NCBI RefSeq assembly: GCF_001510655.1
Contig: NZ_LMVC01000008.1
Location: 365 to 64,364 of the forward strand
Direction: 5' to 3'
Origin: Fictibacillus sp. FJAT-27399
Lineage (GTDB): Bacteria; Bacillota; Bacilli; Bacillales; Fictibacillaceae
Length of the DNA stretch: 64,000 nucleotides
Shown here: piece by piece, positions 42,553-49,884 of the stretch
Numbering within the stretch: position 1 is the first letter of the stretch
Layout: each line of letters starts with the position of its first letter
The notes under the pieces: model-generated
Database searches by the model: none
The model's input: only the letters and a program-made list of their open reading frames with translations
What the model was told of the DNA's origin: nothing
Made by a program: the position numbers and the translations under genes

Positions 42553-42587
42553 CCACCTCCACTTACATACTGTAAGAGTGGAGGTGG
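42553..42587 (+). promoter_or_regulatory. Hairpin masking the L,D-transpeptidase ribosome site
   Basis: CCACCTCCACTTACA pairs with TGTAAGAGTGGAGGTGG (a two-base bulge on the right arm, three-base loop). The right arm contains the Shine-Dalgarno GGAGGTGG of the next gene. No T-tract follows, so it is not a terminator. Confidence 0.72.
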
Positions 42588-42592
42588 CTAAA

Positions 42593-42928
42593 TTGGCGTA
42601 TGAAATTTTAATATCGGTTGGCCGCAAGAGACTTGCTTTAATGCAAAACGGAAGGACAGTCAAGCGATATCCTATAGCAGTGGGTAAAATGCTGAGCCCG
42701 ACCCCAGTGGGTACGTATCGAATTATTAATAAACAGCCTAATCCAGGCGGTCCCTATGGAGCCATGTGGATGGGCCTCTCAGCGCCCCACTATGGGATTC
42801 ATGGGACCAACAACCCGTCATCCATCGGAAAAAGGGTATCAAAAGGATGCATCAGAATGTTTAACAGAGATGTGCTCGAATTGTCCAAAATTCTTCCGGT
42901 TGGTACGAAAGTTTATATTGGGAGATAA
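42593..42928 (+). CDS. L,D-transpeptidase (YkuD domain)
   Basis: A 111-residue protein made almost entirely of the YkuD catalytic domain. The signature spans [17 protein letters not shown] and CIRMFNRDV, with His, the shared GC loop and catalytic Cys in SKGCIRM. It forms 3-3 cross-links or modifies wall peptides. The start is taken as TTG at 42593 behind GGAGGTGG; GTG at 42578 is possible. There is no signal peptide or LysM, which also holds for some spore-localised relatives. The ribosome site is buried in a long hairpin. Confidence 0.88.
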   Translation: MAYEILISVGRKRLALMQNGRTVKRYPIAVGKMLSPTPVGTYRIINKQPNPGGPYGAMWMGLSAPHYGIHGTNNPSSIGKRVSKGCIRMFNRDVLELSKILPVGTKVYIGR

Positions 42929-42948
42929 AAAAAGAGCCTAAGCGGCTC
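42927..42948 (-). terminator. Terminator of the regulator-peptide operon
   Basis: On the minus strand GAGCC-gctta-GGCTC is followed by seven T. It lies 12 bp after the peptide stop codon and ends the two-gene operon. Confidence 0.82.
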
Positions 42949-42959
42949 AAAATATATAC

Positions 42960-43190
42960 TCAGCAACTGCTAGAACCCAAGTCAGGTAACTCATCAAAAG
43001 CTACAAGTTTAGGGCTTGTTTTAGGAAGTTCATCAAAGGCAGTAAGCTTAAAGGTTTTAGGAAGTTCATCAAAGGCAGTAAGCTTCACGATTGTTTTAGG
43101 AAGCTCATCAAATGCGCTGTTTTTAAAAATAGGGAAAGCTAAAGCCAACATAAATGTTAGTATCAAAAAACCAGTAATAACTCTTTTCAT
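42960..43190 (-). CDS. Secreted pro-peptide with four AFDELP repeats (signal precursor)
   Basis: A 76-residue precursor. Residues 1-25 are a Sec signal peptide: MKRVITGFLILTFMLALAF and a short charged patch. The rest is four tandem units whose core AFDELP starts at residues 26, 39, 51 and 64. The linkers are KTIVKLT, KTFKLT, KTSPKLV and a final DLGSSSC. GGAGG precedes the ATG, which is only 14 bp after the stop of the regulator gene. By analogy with PapR, NprX and Phr, secreted precursor would be cut to short peptides that re-enter the cell and bind the TPR regulator. The repeated precursor is unusual; no function is proven. Confidence 0.8.
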   Translation of the reverse strand: MKRVITGFLILTFMLALAFPIFKNSAFDELPKTIVKLTAFDELPKTFKLTAFDELPKTSPKLVAFDELPDLGSSSC

Positions 43191-43204
43191 GAAAAATTCC
43201 TCCA

Positions 43205-44476
43205 TTAAAATATCTTTTTTCTACTATTATTTGATATTCTATAGAACAAACTTGCCTTTTTATATTGGCTTTGATCAAAATATGAATCAGCAAGCAGTTC
43301 AGAATAAAGCGAAACATATTCCCACATATTTCTTTTTTCAAAATGAGGTATAGCTTCTTTACTAACAAATGTTTCAAACTCTGACCAGGTATATTCCGAA
43401 CCTTCAACTCTATAATTTAATATTTGCAAATGGTAATAAAAATCACTAGTCGTATTATTACCCAAGTTATCAAAGCTTTTTTTTATCCACTGTCGGGCCT
43501 GTTCAAAATCCTGAAGTTCAAAAAATTCTTGAGCCAGCATATAACTGGTTCCAGCTATACGTTCAGGGTCCCCATCTTTCTCTTTATAAAAAAGACTTTT
43601 TTTAAAAAATTCTACAGCTTTAAGATGTTCTTTTTTACAAGAAAAAACATAGCCGAGGTTATGATAAATAACACCTGAGGTGAAATTATCATGAAACGAT
43701 CTAGAATATTTTAAAGCTTGATTAAGGTGATATTCTGCTTGATCGTAATTTTGAACTCTTCTGTAGCTAATAGCTAGCAATATTTGACAATCCGCACTTC
43801 TACTATAATTATATTCTTTATCAAAAATTCCTATCGCTTTAAAGGCATAAGAATTGACTGCGCTTATACGCATCAAGTAACCATAGGCAAGAGCGGTTAA
43901 ATAGTATAATACTGCAACATCACTCTCGTTAATATTACTGTTTGTTGTATTGTAAATGTCTTCAGCTTTTTTGAAAAATTGTATTGAAAGTTTATGATTA
44001 TTTTGATTAATATTAAGGCTGCCCGATACAATATTAAAATAGAATATAAGTTCAGGCGTAAGTTGCTCTTTTAGATTATTAACTTTTAATAAAAGATTGC
44101 TGGCTGCATTTATGTTTGGGTTTGCCGTAACAATATAATACCTCGCCAAAAACAACTCATATCTCAAAATAAGCTCAGGCTCATTTACGATTTGCATTTT
44201 TTCCTGAACTTTCTCAAAAAAATCATCCGCTTCCTCAAACCGACGATTCACCATCATCATATTCCACTCATTGAGCAGTTCGAGGATCTCGTTGCTGTCG
44301 ACTTCCTCGGGCGAAATACCTAAACGTTCACATAGGAGATTAATGACTTCCTCGCTGGACTTCGCATCCCCTTTCTCAATCTTACTCAAGTAGGAAACAG
44401 AACAGATTCCCTGAGCCAGTTCTTCCTGGGTTAGGCCTTTGGTTTTTCTATAATATCTTATTCTCTGACCGACCAT
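43205..44476 (-). CDS. NprR/PlcR-like HTH-TPR quorum-sensing regulator
   Basis: A 423-residue protein. Residues 1-62 are an XRE-type HTH (RIRYYRKTKGLTQEELAQ, VSYLSKIEKGDAKSSEEV) like that of NprR and PlcR. The remainder is all-helical with TPR-like pairs, for example YDQAEYHLNQALKYSR and HLKAVEFFKKSLFYKE, forming a peptide-binding superhelix. Length equals NprR of B. cereus (423). AGGGGG lies before the ATG. The next gene encodes a repeat-bearing pro-peptide. GC is low (about 25-38% in most lines I counted) in the TPR part but about 43-45% in the HTH part, suggesting a mosaic or acquired gene. Target genes are unknown. Confidence 0.82.
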   Translation of the reverse strand: MVGQRIRYYRKTKGLTQEELAQGICSVSYLSKIEKGDAKSSEEVINLLCERLGISPEEVDSNEILELLNEWNMMMVNRRFEEADDFFEKVQEKMQIVNEPELILRYELFLARYYIVTANPNINAASNLLLKVNNLKEQLTPELIFYFNIVSGSLNINQNNHKLSIQFFKKAEDIYNTTNSNINESDVAVLYYLTALAYGYLMRISAVNSYAFKAIGIFDKEYNYSRSADCQILLAISYRRVQNYDQAEYHLNQALKYSRSFHDNFTSGVIYHNLGYVFSCKKEHLKAVEFFKKSLFYKEKDGDPERIAGTSYMLAQEFFELQDFEQARQWIKKSFDNLGNNTTSDFYYHLQILNYRVEGSEYTWSEFETFVSKEAIPHFEKRNMWEYVSLYSELLADSYFDQSQYKKASLFYRISNNSRKKIF

Positions 44477-44495
44477 AAAATCCCCCTTTCCGAAC

Positions 44496-44556
44496 TTGGG
44501 AAAATTGTCATACTAACCCCCTACTCATCAAGTACCAATACTACTACTTTTCCCAA
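44496..44556. promoter_or_regulatory. Spaced inverted repeat in the regulator's upstream region
   Basis: TTGGGAAAA (44496-44504) and its exact complement TTTTCCCAA (44548-44556) lie 52 bp apart centre to centre, between the regulator and the divergent gene at 44702. They may be operator half-sites. Confidence 0.4.
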
Positions 44557-44701
44557 TACATACCTACAGAATAGTCTGTTAAGATAAATATAACAGAAAA
44601 TAATCAGTTTTTGCTAGAATTACACAATTAAAATAATTTCAAAGACTTGTCCGGATGGTAAGAAAGTTATAACCGGCCATAAAGAAATGGAGGAGAACAT
44701 A

Positions 44702-45589
44702 ATGGCGAAAATGTATACATTATCAGCGCAAGAATCGGACATCCAGGAGCTGCTATATGTCTCAAATGATCCAGGTTCAGCCGGAAAGCCTTCAGCCAGC
44801 GAACTTGATGACTCTACTCCATATACTGATGTGTTCATGGATAATAAAAAAAATTACTGGTTTGCCAAAGCCCAGGATACAAAAAACAAACGGCACACCA
44901 TCTATATCTTTGACCATGAAAATGGCAGGCTCATCTCACATAAAGTCAACGGCCGACCGAATTTTTATGAGTTTGATGACAGTGTTGTCATCGCTTGTGA
45001 AGGTGATGGGTCTAAAGGCTCGCTTCTTATTTTCTCAAAGGAACAGCCGAAGCTTATAAAAGAATGGAAAGTGAACGGTTACCTGTGGGAAGTCGAGAAG
45101 AACCAAGGAGCCATTTATGTTTCTTGTTATATTGTAGAGGAAGATCAAGCTGTCCTCTACGTCATTAAAGACAATAAGAAAAAAAGGGTGAACCTGGGAA
45201 AGAATATGGCACCTACCGATATCCTTTGCATTAAGGATGAGGTTTACATTTCAGCGGCTCCCATTCTAAACGGCGATCCAAAGAAAATCATTGTCTTGAA
45301 CAGTAATGAGAAAGTGGTAAGAGAATATCCGCTGAGTATATCGCCGAGAACACTCTATCATGTAGAGGATGAGATCATGGTGTATGAATTGGATCTTGCC
45401 ACAGGGAAAACGGAAAAGATTGTGTATGTTAATCTGCATACCGGTGAACAGTTCACACATGCAATTCCAAACTCGCAAGTGGTGGAATGTACGAGCCGCT
45501 CGCTTTCTCTCTTGCAGCAAGACAGCAAAACCTTGTTTACTTGGGACCATACGAATCGTAAAATCGTTGAAAGCCGAAAGATTTCTTAA
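44702..45589 (+). CDS. Protein of unknown function, divergent from the quorum regulator
   Basis: I do not recognise this 295-residue protein. It has no signal peptide or membrane segment. The sequence is a series of short beta-strand pairs with aromatic ends (YWFAKAQDT, HTIYIFDHENGRLIS, GSLLIFSKEQPKL, YVNLHTGEQF), as in beta-propellers of the WD40/Kelch type. It begins with an odd stretch, ELLYVSNDPGSAGKPS. GGAGGAG precedes ATG 44702. It shares its upstream region with the HTH-TPR regulator, so it may be a target; that is inference. A strong terminator follows. Confidence 0.6.
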   Translation: MAKMYTLSAQESDIQELLYVSNDPGSAGKPSASELDDSTPYTDVFMDNKKNYWFAKAQDTKNKRHTIYIFDHENGRLISHKVNGRPNFYEFDDSVVIACEGDGSKGSLLIFSKEQPKLIKEWKVNGYLWEVEKNQGAIYVSCYIVEEDQAVLYVIKDNKKKRVNLGKNMAPTDILCIKDEVYISAAPILNGDPKKIIVLNSNEKVVREYPLSISPRTLYHVEDEIMVYELDLATGKTEKIVYVNLHTGEQFTHAIPNSQVVECTSRSLSLLQQDSKTLFTWDHTNRKIVESRKIS

Positions 45590-45609
45590 ATCAAATACAC
45601 ATAATGTTC

Positions 45610-45641
45610 AATCCTGCGGTGGTGATACTGCAGGATTTTTT
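45610..45641 (+). terminator. Terminator of the 295-residue gene
   Basis: AATCCTGC-ggtggtgatact-GCAGGATTTTTT. Confidence 0.9.
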
Positions 45642-45700
45642 CTTATTCGGAAGAAGAGGTTATCTAATGAATGAACATGCTTTGGAAAGGATGGAGATAC

Positions 45701-46093
45701 GTGAAAGAAAGAGAATGGATCCCTGGAATCAACCATATTGAATTCTGGGTGAACTCGATGGAAGAATCTCTGAAATTTTATGAAACGCTGTTTGCTTTGA
45801 TTGGGTGGAAAGAGATCGGGAAAGGCATGTTCAGCTCTGGACATATCGAGATCTATTTAAAGGAGGCCGACGTTCCGCGGACTGATTCTGCAGGGCCAAG
45901 GCACATTTGCTTTCAGGCAGTCTCACGCGATGTGGTTGATCGTGTCGGCAGCTATCTGCAGGAAGCCGGTGCAGAGATGATCAGGGGCCCTGTTGAAGTA
46001 CCCCGCTATTCAAAGGGATATTATACGGTAGACTTCAGAGATCCTGACGGATATGTGCTGGAAGTTGCACATACTCCTCACATGAAGCTCTAA
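45701..46093 (+). CDS. VOC/glyoxalase-superfamily protein
   Basis: A 130-residue protein with two VOC units: PGINHIEFWVNSMEESLKFYE and RHICFQAVSRDVVDRVGSYL, closing with VDFRDPDGYVLEVAHTP. The pattern His/Glu/His/Glu for metal binding is kept (HIEF, EIYL, RHIC, LEVA). Substrate unknown; fosfomycin-resistance-like and dioxygenase-like relatives exist. The start is GTG at 45701 with AAAGGATGGAG upstream. The genes to 47863 follow at short spacing and may form one transcript. Confidence 0.82.
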   Translation: MKEREWIPGINHIEFWVNSMEESLKFYETLFALIGWKEIGKGMFSSGHIEIYLKEADVPRTDSAGPRHICFQAVSRDVVDRVGSYLQEAGAEMIRGPVEVPRYSKGYYTVDFRDPDGYVLEVAHTPHMKL

Positions 46094-46113
46094 TAAAGGA
46101 GAAATGATAAAGG

Positions 46114-46527
46114 ATGGACGCAGTCTGGTATGGAGCGGCGGGAATTTGCAGAAACGAAGAAAACAAAATCGTCATGGTGCTGCAGGGTCAGATTGGGGAA
46201 GAAAAGAGATGGAGCGTTCCATCAGGGCAGGTTGAACCCGGGGAAACGTTTCAAGAATGCTGTGCCCGGGAATTTTGGGAGGAAACAGGTTATCGGGTAA
46301 AAGTGGGCAGCCGTCTTTTCATTAAAAAGTGCATAACATATGGCATTGAAGTTGATGTACATTACTTTGAGGCAACTATTCTTTCGGGTGTTCCGGCTAT
46401 ACAGGACCCCGACCAGCTGATCCATGAAATCTCCTGGAAAACGGCAGAAGAAATTGGCCGGTTAATTCTCTCTTTTCCGGAAGACCGGCCTGTTTTAATT
46501 GAAATGGCTGAACCGGTCTCTGTTTAG
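46114..46527 (+). CDS. NUDIX hydrolase
   Basis: A 137-residue hydrolase of nucleoside-diphosphate-linked compounds. The NUDIX box spans GQVEPGETFQECCARE and FWEETGY, the full G-x5-E-x7-REU-x-EE-x-GU pattern, preceded by RWSVPSG. Substrate specificity cannot be read. AAAGGAGAAATGATAAAGG precedes the ATG. Confidence 0.92.
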   Translation: MDAVWYGAAGICRNEENKIVMVLQGQIGEEKRWSVPSGQVEPGETFQECCAREFWEETGYRVKVGSRLFIKKCITYGIEVDVHYFEATILSGVPAIQDPDQLIHEISWKTAEEIGRLILSFPEDRPVLIEMAEPVSV

Positions 46528-46550
46528 AAAAAATGTTAGGGAGGAGAAAA

Positions 46551-46892
46551 ATGAGCAGATCTATTCGAAAGGGCACGGCTGCTGATTTTCAAAATATGAA
46601 AGAATTAGTAGGAAATCCGGATAATTTAATGGATGAATGGTCAAAAGAACAATGGGTCTCCGCGTTGGAACGTGAAGATGTCGGGGTGTTTGCTGCGGAA
46701 GAAGAGGGAGTTCTTCATGGTTATGCGGTTGTCCGGCTCAACAAGAAGGATCCCGTTTCCTTAACTGAAAAGCCGAGGGCTCTCATCACCCATTTATGTA
46801 CCATGTCCGGGGAGGGCCAGTTGCGCCAAATGCTTGTGCAGCATTGTTTGGCCTGGGCGAGGAAAAAAGGAGCCGGAGATTTTGAGATGTAG
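46551..46892 (+). CDS. GNAT-like acetyltransferase, possibly C-terminally truncated
   Basis: A 113-residue protein with the first part of a GNAT fold: IRKGTAADFQNMKELVG, FAAEEEGVLHGYAVVRL and THLCTMSGEGQLRQML. The stop at 46890 comes right after AGDFEM. The usual last helix and strands (N-x-x-A-x-x-FYEK-x-G-F) are missing, and no other frame continues them. It may be a stunted gene or a short variant. AGGGAGGAG precedes ATG 46551. Confidence 0.65.
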   Translation: MSRSIRKGTAADFQNMKELVGNPDNLMDEWSKEQWVSALEREDVGVFAAEEEGVLHGYAVVRLNKKDPVSLTEKPRALITHLCTMSGEGQLRQMLVQHCLAWARKKGAGDFEM

Positions 46893-46918
46893 CAGCGGTC
46901 AGGAAAGGAAGAGATCTT

Positions 46919-47863
46919 GTGAACCATCAATTTTTAGCGAAGTGGAAATGGTATGAAATAGAGTCAGCAGGACAAAAGGCACAATACCTCAAGAACATGG
47001 TTCACGAGCTGCCGGATAGTTCTCACTGGATCAACAATATAAAAGAAGAAACAAGCAATTATTTACGAATAGAGCACGACGGCAATCCCGTCCTGAACGG
47101 CTGCCTTATCTATGAAAAAGATGATCTGGGAGAAGATGAATATAACAATGATTTCTTTCATTTCTACGTAACAAAAAATTATTTTGTTACAGTAGGGCTG
47201 GATGTTACGAAGCTGATCCGGACAGAGAAAAAAGGCATGCTTGAACAGATGCATCGATGCGAAACAGCGGCAGAAGGCTTTTTTATCCTGCTTGGCGAAG
47301 TGCTGAACAACTATCTCGACGGAATCGATGAGTTCGAGCACAGGCTGAAAACCCTTCAGCATGATATGAAGAAAAATAATAATCAAAACCTGCTGGAACG
47401 CATTTATGATCTGCGCCAGGAATTATTAATTTGGACAGACCTGACCATACCAGTTGAGGAAATTAAGCTGGCAGCGGAAGAAGCATTTTTAGATGACATT
47501 ACAGAAACGAGAGAATACAGGAGGACGTGCGTCAGGATCGAACGTACACTGAATCTGATCAGCCATTACAAACAAGATATAGATACAATGATCAACCTTG
47601 AAGAAGTTCTTTCTTCACATCGAGGAAACGAAATTATGAAGACACTCACGGTTATGACCGTTATCTTCACTCCGGGTATGATGCTCGGCTCAATCTGGGG
47701 TATGAATTTCAAGAACATGCCCGAGCTCGATTGGAAAACGGGTTATGCTTGGGCACTCGGTCTCATCGGTTTATCTATCATCAGTATCTACATATGGCTC
47801 AGGATGAAAGGGTGGACAGGAGACCTTTTAAAAAGCCGCAGAAAAAAACACCCGTTTAAATAA
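46919..47863 (+). CDS. CorA-family divalent cation transporter
   Basis: A 314-residue CorA-type channel for magnesium or related metal ions. The long cytosolic alpha/beta and helical domain (1-245) leads into two C-terminal membrane helices. The selectivity motif GMN is in GSIWGMNFKNMPEL near 262, and a basic tail RRKKHPFK follows. The start is GTG at 46919 with AGGAAAGGAAGAG upstream. Length is typical. Which ion is carried is inferred from the family. Confidence 0.9.
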   Translation: MNHQFLAKWKWYEIESAGQKAQYLKNMVHELPDSSHWINNIKEETSNYLRIEHDGNPVLNGCLIYEKDDLGEDEYNNDFFHFYVTKNYFVTVGLDVTKLIRTEKKGMLEQMHRCETAAEGFFILLGEVLNNYLDGIDEFEHRLKTLQHDMKKNNNQNLLERIYDLRQELLIWTDLTIPVEEIKLAAEEAFLDDITETREYRRTCVRIERTLNLISHYKQDIDTMINLEEVLSSHRGNEIMKTLTVMTVIFTPGMMLGSIWGMNFKNMPELDWKTGYAWALGLIGLSIISIYIWLRMKGWTGDLLKSRRKKHPFK

Positions 47864-48057
47864 ATACACACTCCCATAAAAATAAATATAAACATTTGCC
47901 GCAAAAATCCGATAGAAAAAAAGATTTGACTACTTTTGTCGAATCCAAAACTATTGGAAAAAAATTTTAATTAAAAACCAACCAACTTACCATTAATAGT
48001 AGGATATTTCGTTCGAAATGTTATAGGGAGTATGTAGACGGGAGTTGTCAGCGGCGA

Positions 48058-49278
48058 ATGAAGAAAATTTTTCAAACCATCATGTCCTTATGTTTATTAT
48101 CTGGAATTCTGGCACCAACGGTACCGGCGCACGCCAGCACAAGCGAAGCACCGAAAGTAAAAAGCCAGAGTGCCATCCTGATTGATCAGAAAACCGGGAA
48201 CGTTCTTTATAATAAAAAGGGCAGCAAGAAGATGTATCCTGCAAGTATCACTAAAATTGTAACGGCAATCCTTGCCATCGAGTCCGGTAAAATGGATGAA
48301 ATGGTAACCATTAGTAAAAATGCGACCCTGACAGATGGAACAAGGGTCTATTTATCTGAGGGAGAACAGCTTCCTTTAAAGAAGCTTGTTGAGGGAATGA
48401 TCGTGAACTCCGGAAATGACGCAGCTGTAGCAATTGCGGAATATCTTGCAGGAGATGTGCCTTCATTTGCCGATAAAATGAATGAATTTGCGAAAAAGGC
48501 AGGAGCCACGCATACCCATTTTGTGACGCCGAACGGATTATTTAATCCTGATCATTATACAACAGCAGAAGATATGGCCAAGATCACTCAAGTCGCCATG
48601 AAAAATAAGGAGTTCCAAAGAATTGTGAGTATAAAAGATCTCCCTTGGCACGTAAAGGGCTGGGATACAACCCTTGTGAATCATCATCGTCTGCTTTGGG
48701 ACTACCCGGGCACGACAGGGGTCAAAAACGGCTATGTCAGTCAGGCGAAACATACGCTTGTCACCTCGGTGTCCAGAAATGGAATGGATTTTATTGCGGT
48801 GCTCTTAAAAGCTCCGACGGCTAAGGCGTCTTACAGAGATACCATTTCACTTTTCGAATACGGGTTTAACCATTTTCAGAGGCAGAAACTTTCCAAAGGA
48901 ACCATGATTGAGGATTCTGCCGGAAAAGAACATGCCTTGAAAAGGGACCTTGAATTTACACTCCCTATGGGGGAGAATTATACAAAGAATGTTTCTTCAA
49001 ACGGGGAATTAACGGTGCAGGACAGCAAAGGAAATGAGCTGGCCGCAGTTCAGCTGTTTCATCCAAGCCCCAAAAAAGCAGCCAGCAAAATGGCTTCAAG
49101 CACGGCAGAAAAGGTAAAAGAAATAACGCCGCTGCAGTTAACCACAAAGACGGCAGTCTTCTTCTACAGCCTGTTTCTACTGCTTGTCTCCTGCATGGTG
49201 ATCGTCCGCATGAAAAAGAAAAAGAGAAAAGAACAGCGGATGAAAAGGCTGGAGAAGAACTATACGTTTATTAAATAA
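48058..49278 (+). CDS. D-alanyl-D-alanine carboxypeptidase (peptidase S11)
   Basis: A 406-residue penicillin-binding protein that trims the terminal D-Ala of peptidoglycan stems. A signal peptide (1-26, ending AHAS) is followed by S63-I-T-K66, SGN in IVNSGNDAAVA near 117 and KNG (instead of KTG) in TTGVKNGYVSQ near 222. A C-terminal membrane helix (about 362-383) and a basic tail anchor it, as in DacF-type enzymes. Not in an operon; a terminator follows at once. DacA/DacF-like function is certain; the sporulation stage is not. Confidence 0.92.
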   Translation: MKKIFQTIMSLCLLSGILAPTVPAHASTSEAPKVKSQSAILIDQKTGNVLYNKKGSKKMYPASITKIVTAILAIESGKMDEMVTISKNATLTDGTRVYLSEGEQLPLKKLVEGMIVNSGNDAAVAIAEYLAGDVPSFADKMNEFAKKAGATHTHFVTPNGLFNPDHYTTAEDMAKITQVAMKNKEFQRIVSIKDLPWHVKGWDTTLVNHHRLLWDYPGTTGVKNGYVSQAKHTLVTSVSRNGMDFIAVLLKAPTAKASYRDTISLFEYGFNHFQRQKLSKGTMIEDSAGKEHALKRDLEFTLPMGENYTKNVSSNGELTVQDSKGNELAAVQLFHPSPKKAASKMASSTAEKVKEITPLQLTTKTAVFFYSLFLLLVSCMVIVRMKKKKRKEQRMKRLEKNYTFIK

Positions 49279-49300
49279 CACCTTCTTTGGAGGGTGTTTT
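49277..49300 (+). terminator. Terminator after the carboxypeptidase
   Basis: AACACC-ttctttgga-GGGTGTT followed by TTT, overlapping the stop codon. Confidence 0.78.
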
Positions 49301-49384
49301 CTTCTGAAATCATCATAAATTCGGCAGTTGAATCGAAAGAAATATAGTAGAAGTATAAATAAGGGTGCTGATAGGTGGGTTTTT

Positions 49385-49471
49385 ATGGATATTAATACGA
49401 AAATCAGGATACTTGTAGTGACGGTGTTTATTTTAATGATGATGACCGCGATCATGTCGCTGACCAATTAA
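49385..49471 (+). CDS. 28-residue hydrophobic peptide
   Basis: A tiny ORF between two terminators. It has a ribosome site, ATAGGTGGG, and encodes MDINTKIRILVV, a hydrophobic stretch rich in Val, Ile and Met, and a polar end SLTN. It would be a single-pass membrane peptide. No family is known to me. A dedicated downstream terminator (49488) supports it as a real transcription unit. Confidence 0.5.
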   Translation: MDINTKIRILVVTVFILMMMTAIMSLTN

Positions 49472-49487
49472 AAAAGTGTATTTATAC

Positions 49488-49517
49488 GTAAAGAGAGGAT
49501 CTCCTCTCTTTTTTTAT
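49488..49517 (+). terminator. Terminator of the 28-residue ORF
   Basis: AGAGAGGATCTCCTCTCT followed by seven T, a near-perfect palindrome. Confidence 0.88.
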
Positions 49518-49571
49518 GCCGCAGTACTCACATAGTTTCCCCTTAATATCCAACTAATGGAAATTACTAAA

Positions 49572-49884
49572 TGAAGCTGCAGTGTTTTGTTATACTTCAG
49601 GAGCTTGCAGCAATCATTCCTACTGTCAGACAAATACGCTGAAAAGCGCGTATAAGCATGACCTGGATACGATGCTGTTCGATTTTACCGGTGCAGGCTC
49701 TATTACACGTGAAGGGCTGCAGCAGATGGAAAGATTGTTCACTGCCTTATCCTATATAGGCGGGATTGAAGCAGTCATCGTCGGAGTAAAGCCTGAACAT
49801 GCGAAACAAATGAACGCGCTGAATGCAGATGAGGAATTCTCCTTTTTATCGACGCTGCAGGAGGCCATGAAAAAGCACCTATAA
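49572..49884 (+). pseudogene. Decayed STAS-domain gene (RsbR/RsbS-like remnant)
   Basis: Two frames together spell part of a STAS domain. Frame one starts ATG 49572 and reads MKLQCFVILQELAAIIPTVR before stopping near 49640. Frame two then continues NTLKSAYKHDLDTMLFDFTG and on through GGIEAVIVGVKPEHA to TLQEAMKKHL at 49884, which fits the second half of an RsbR/RsbS STAS domain. The phosphorylatable Ser/Thr position after FDFTGAGSI is uncertain. It lacks the N-terminal non-haem globin part. It abuts copy B of the repeat. Dead copy of a stressosome paralogue is my reading. Confidence 0.6.

Noticed and set aside
43424-43678. Plus-strand ORF inside the HTH-TPR regulator
   Set aside because: Antisense to a gene with clear TPR periodicity and without a ribosome site.
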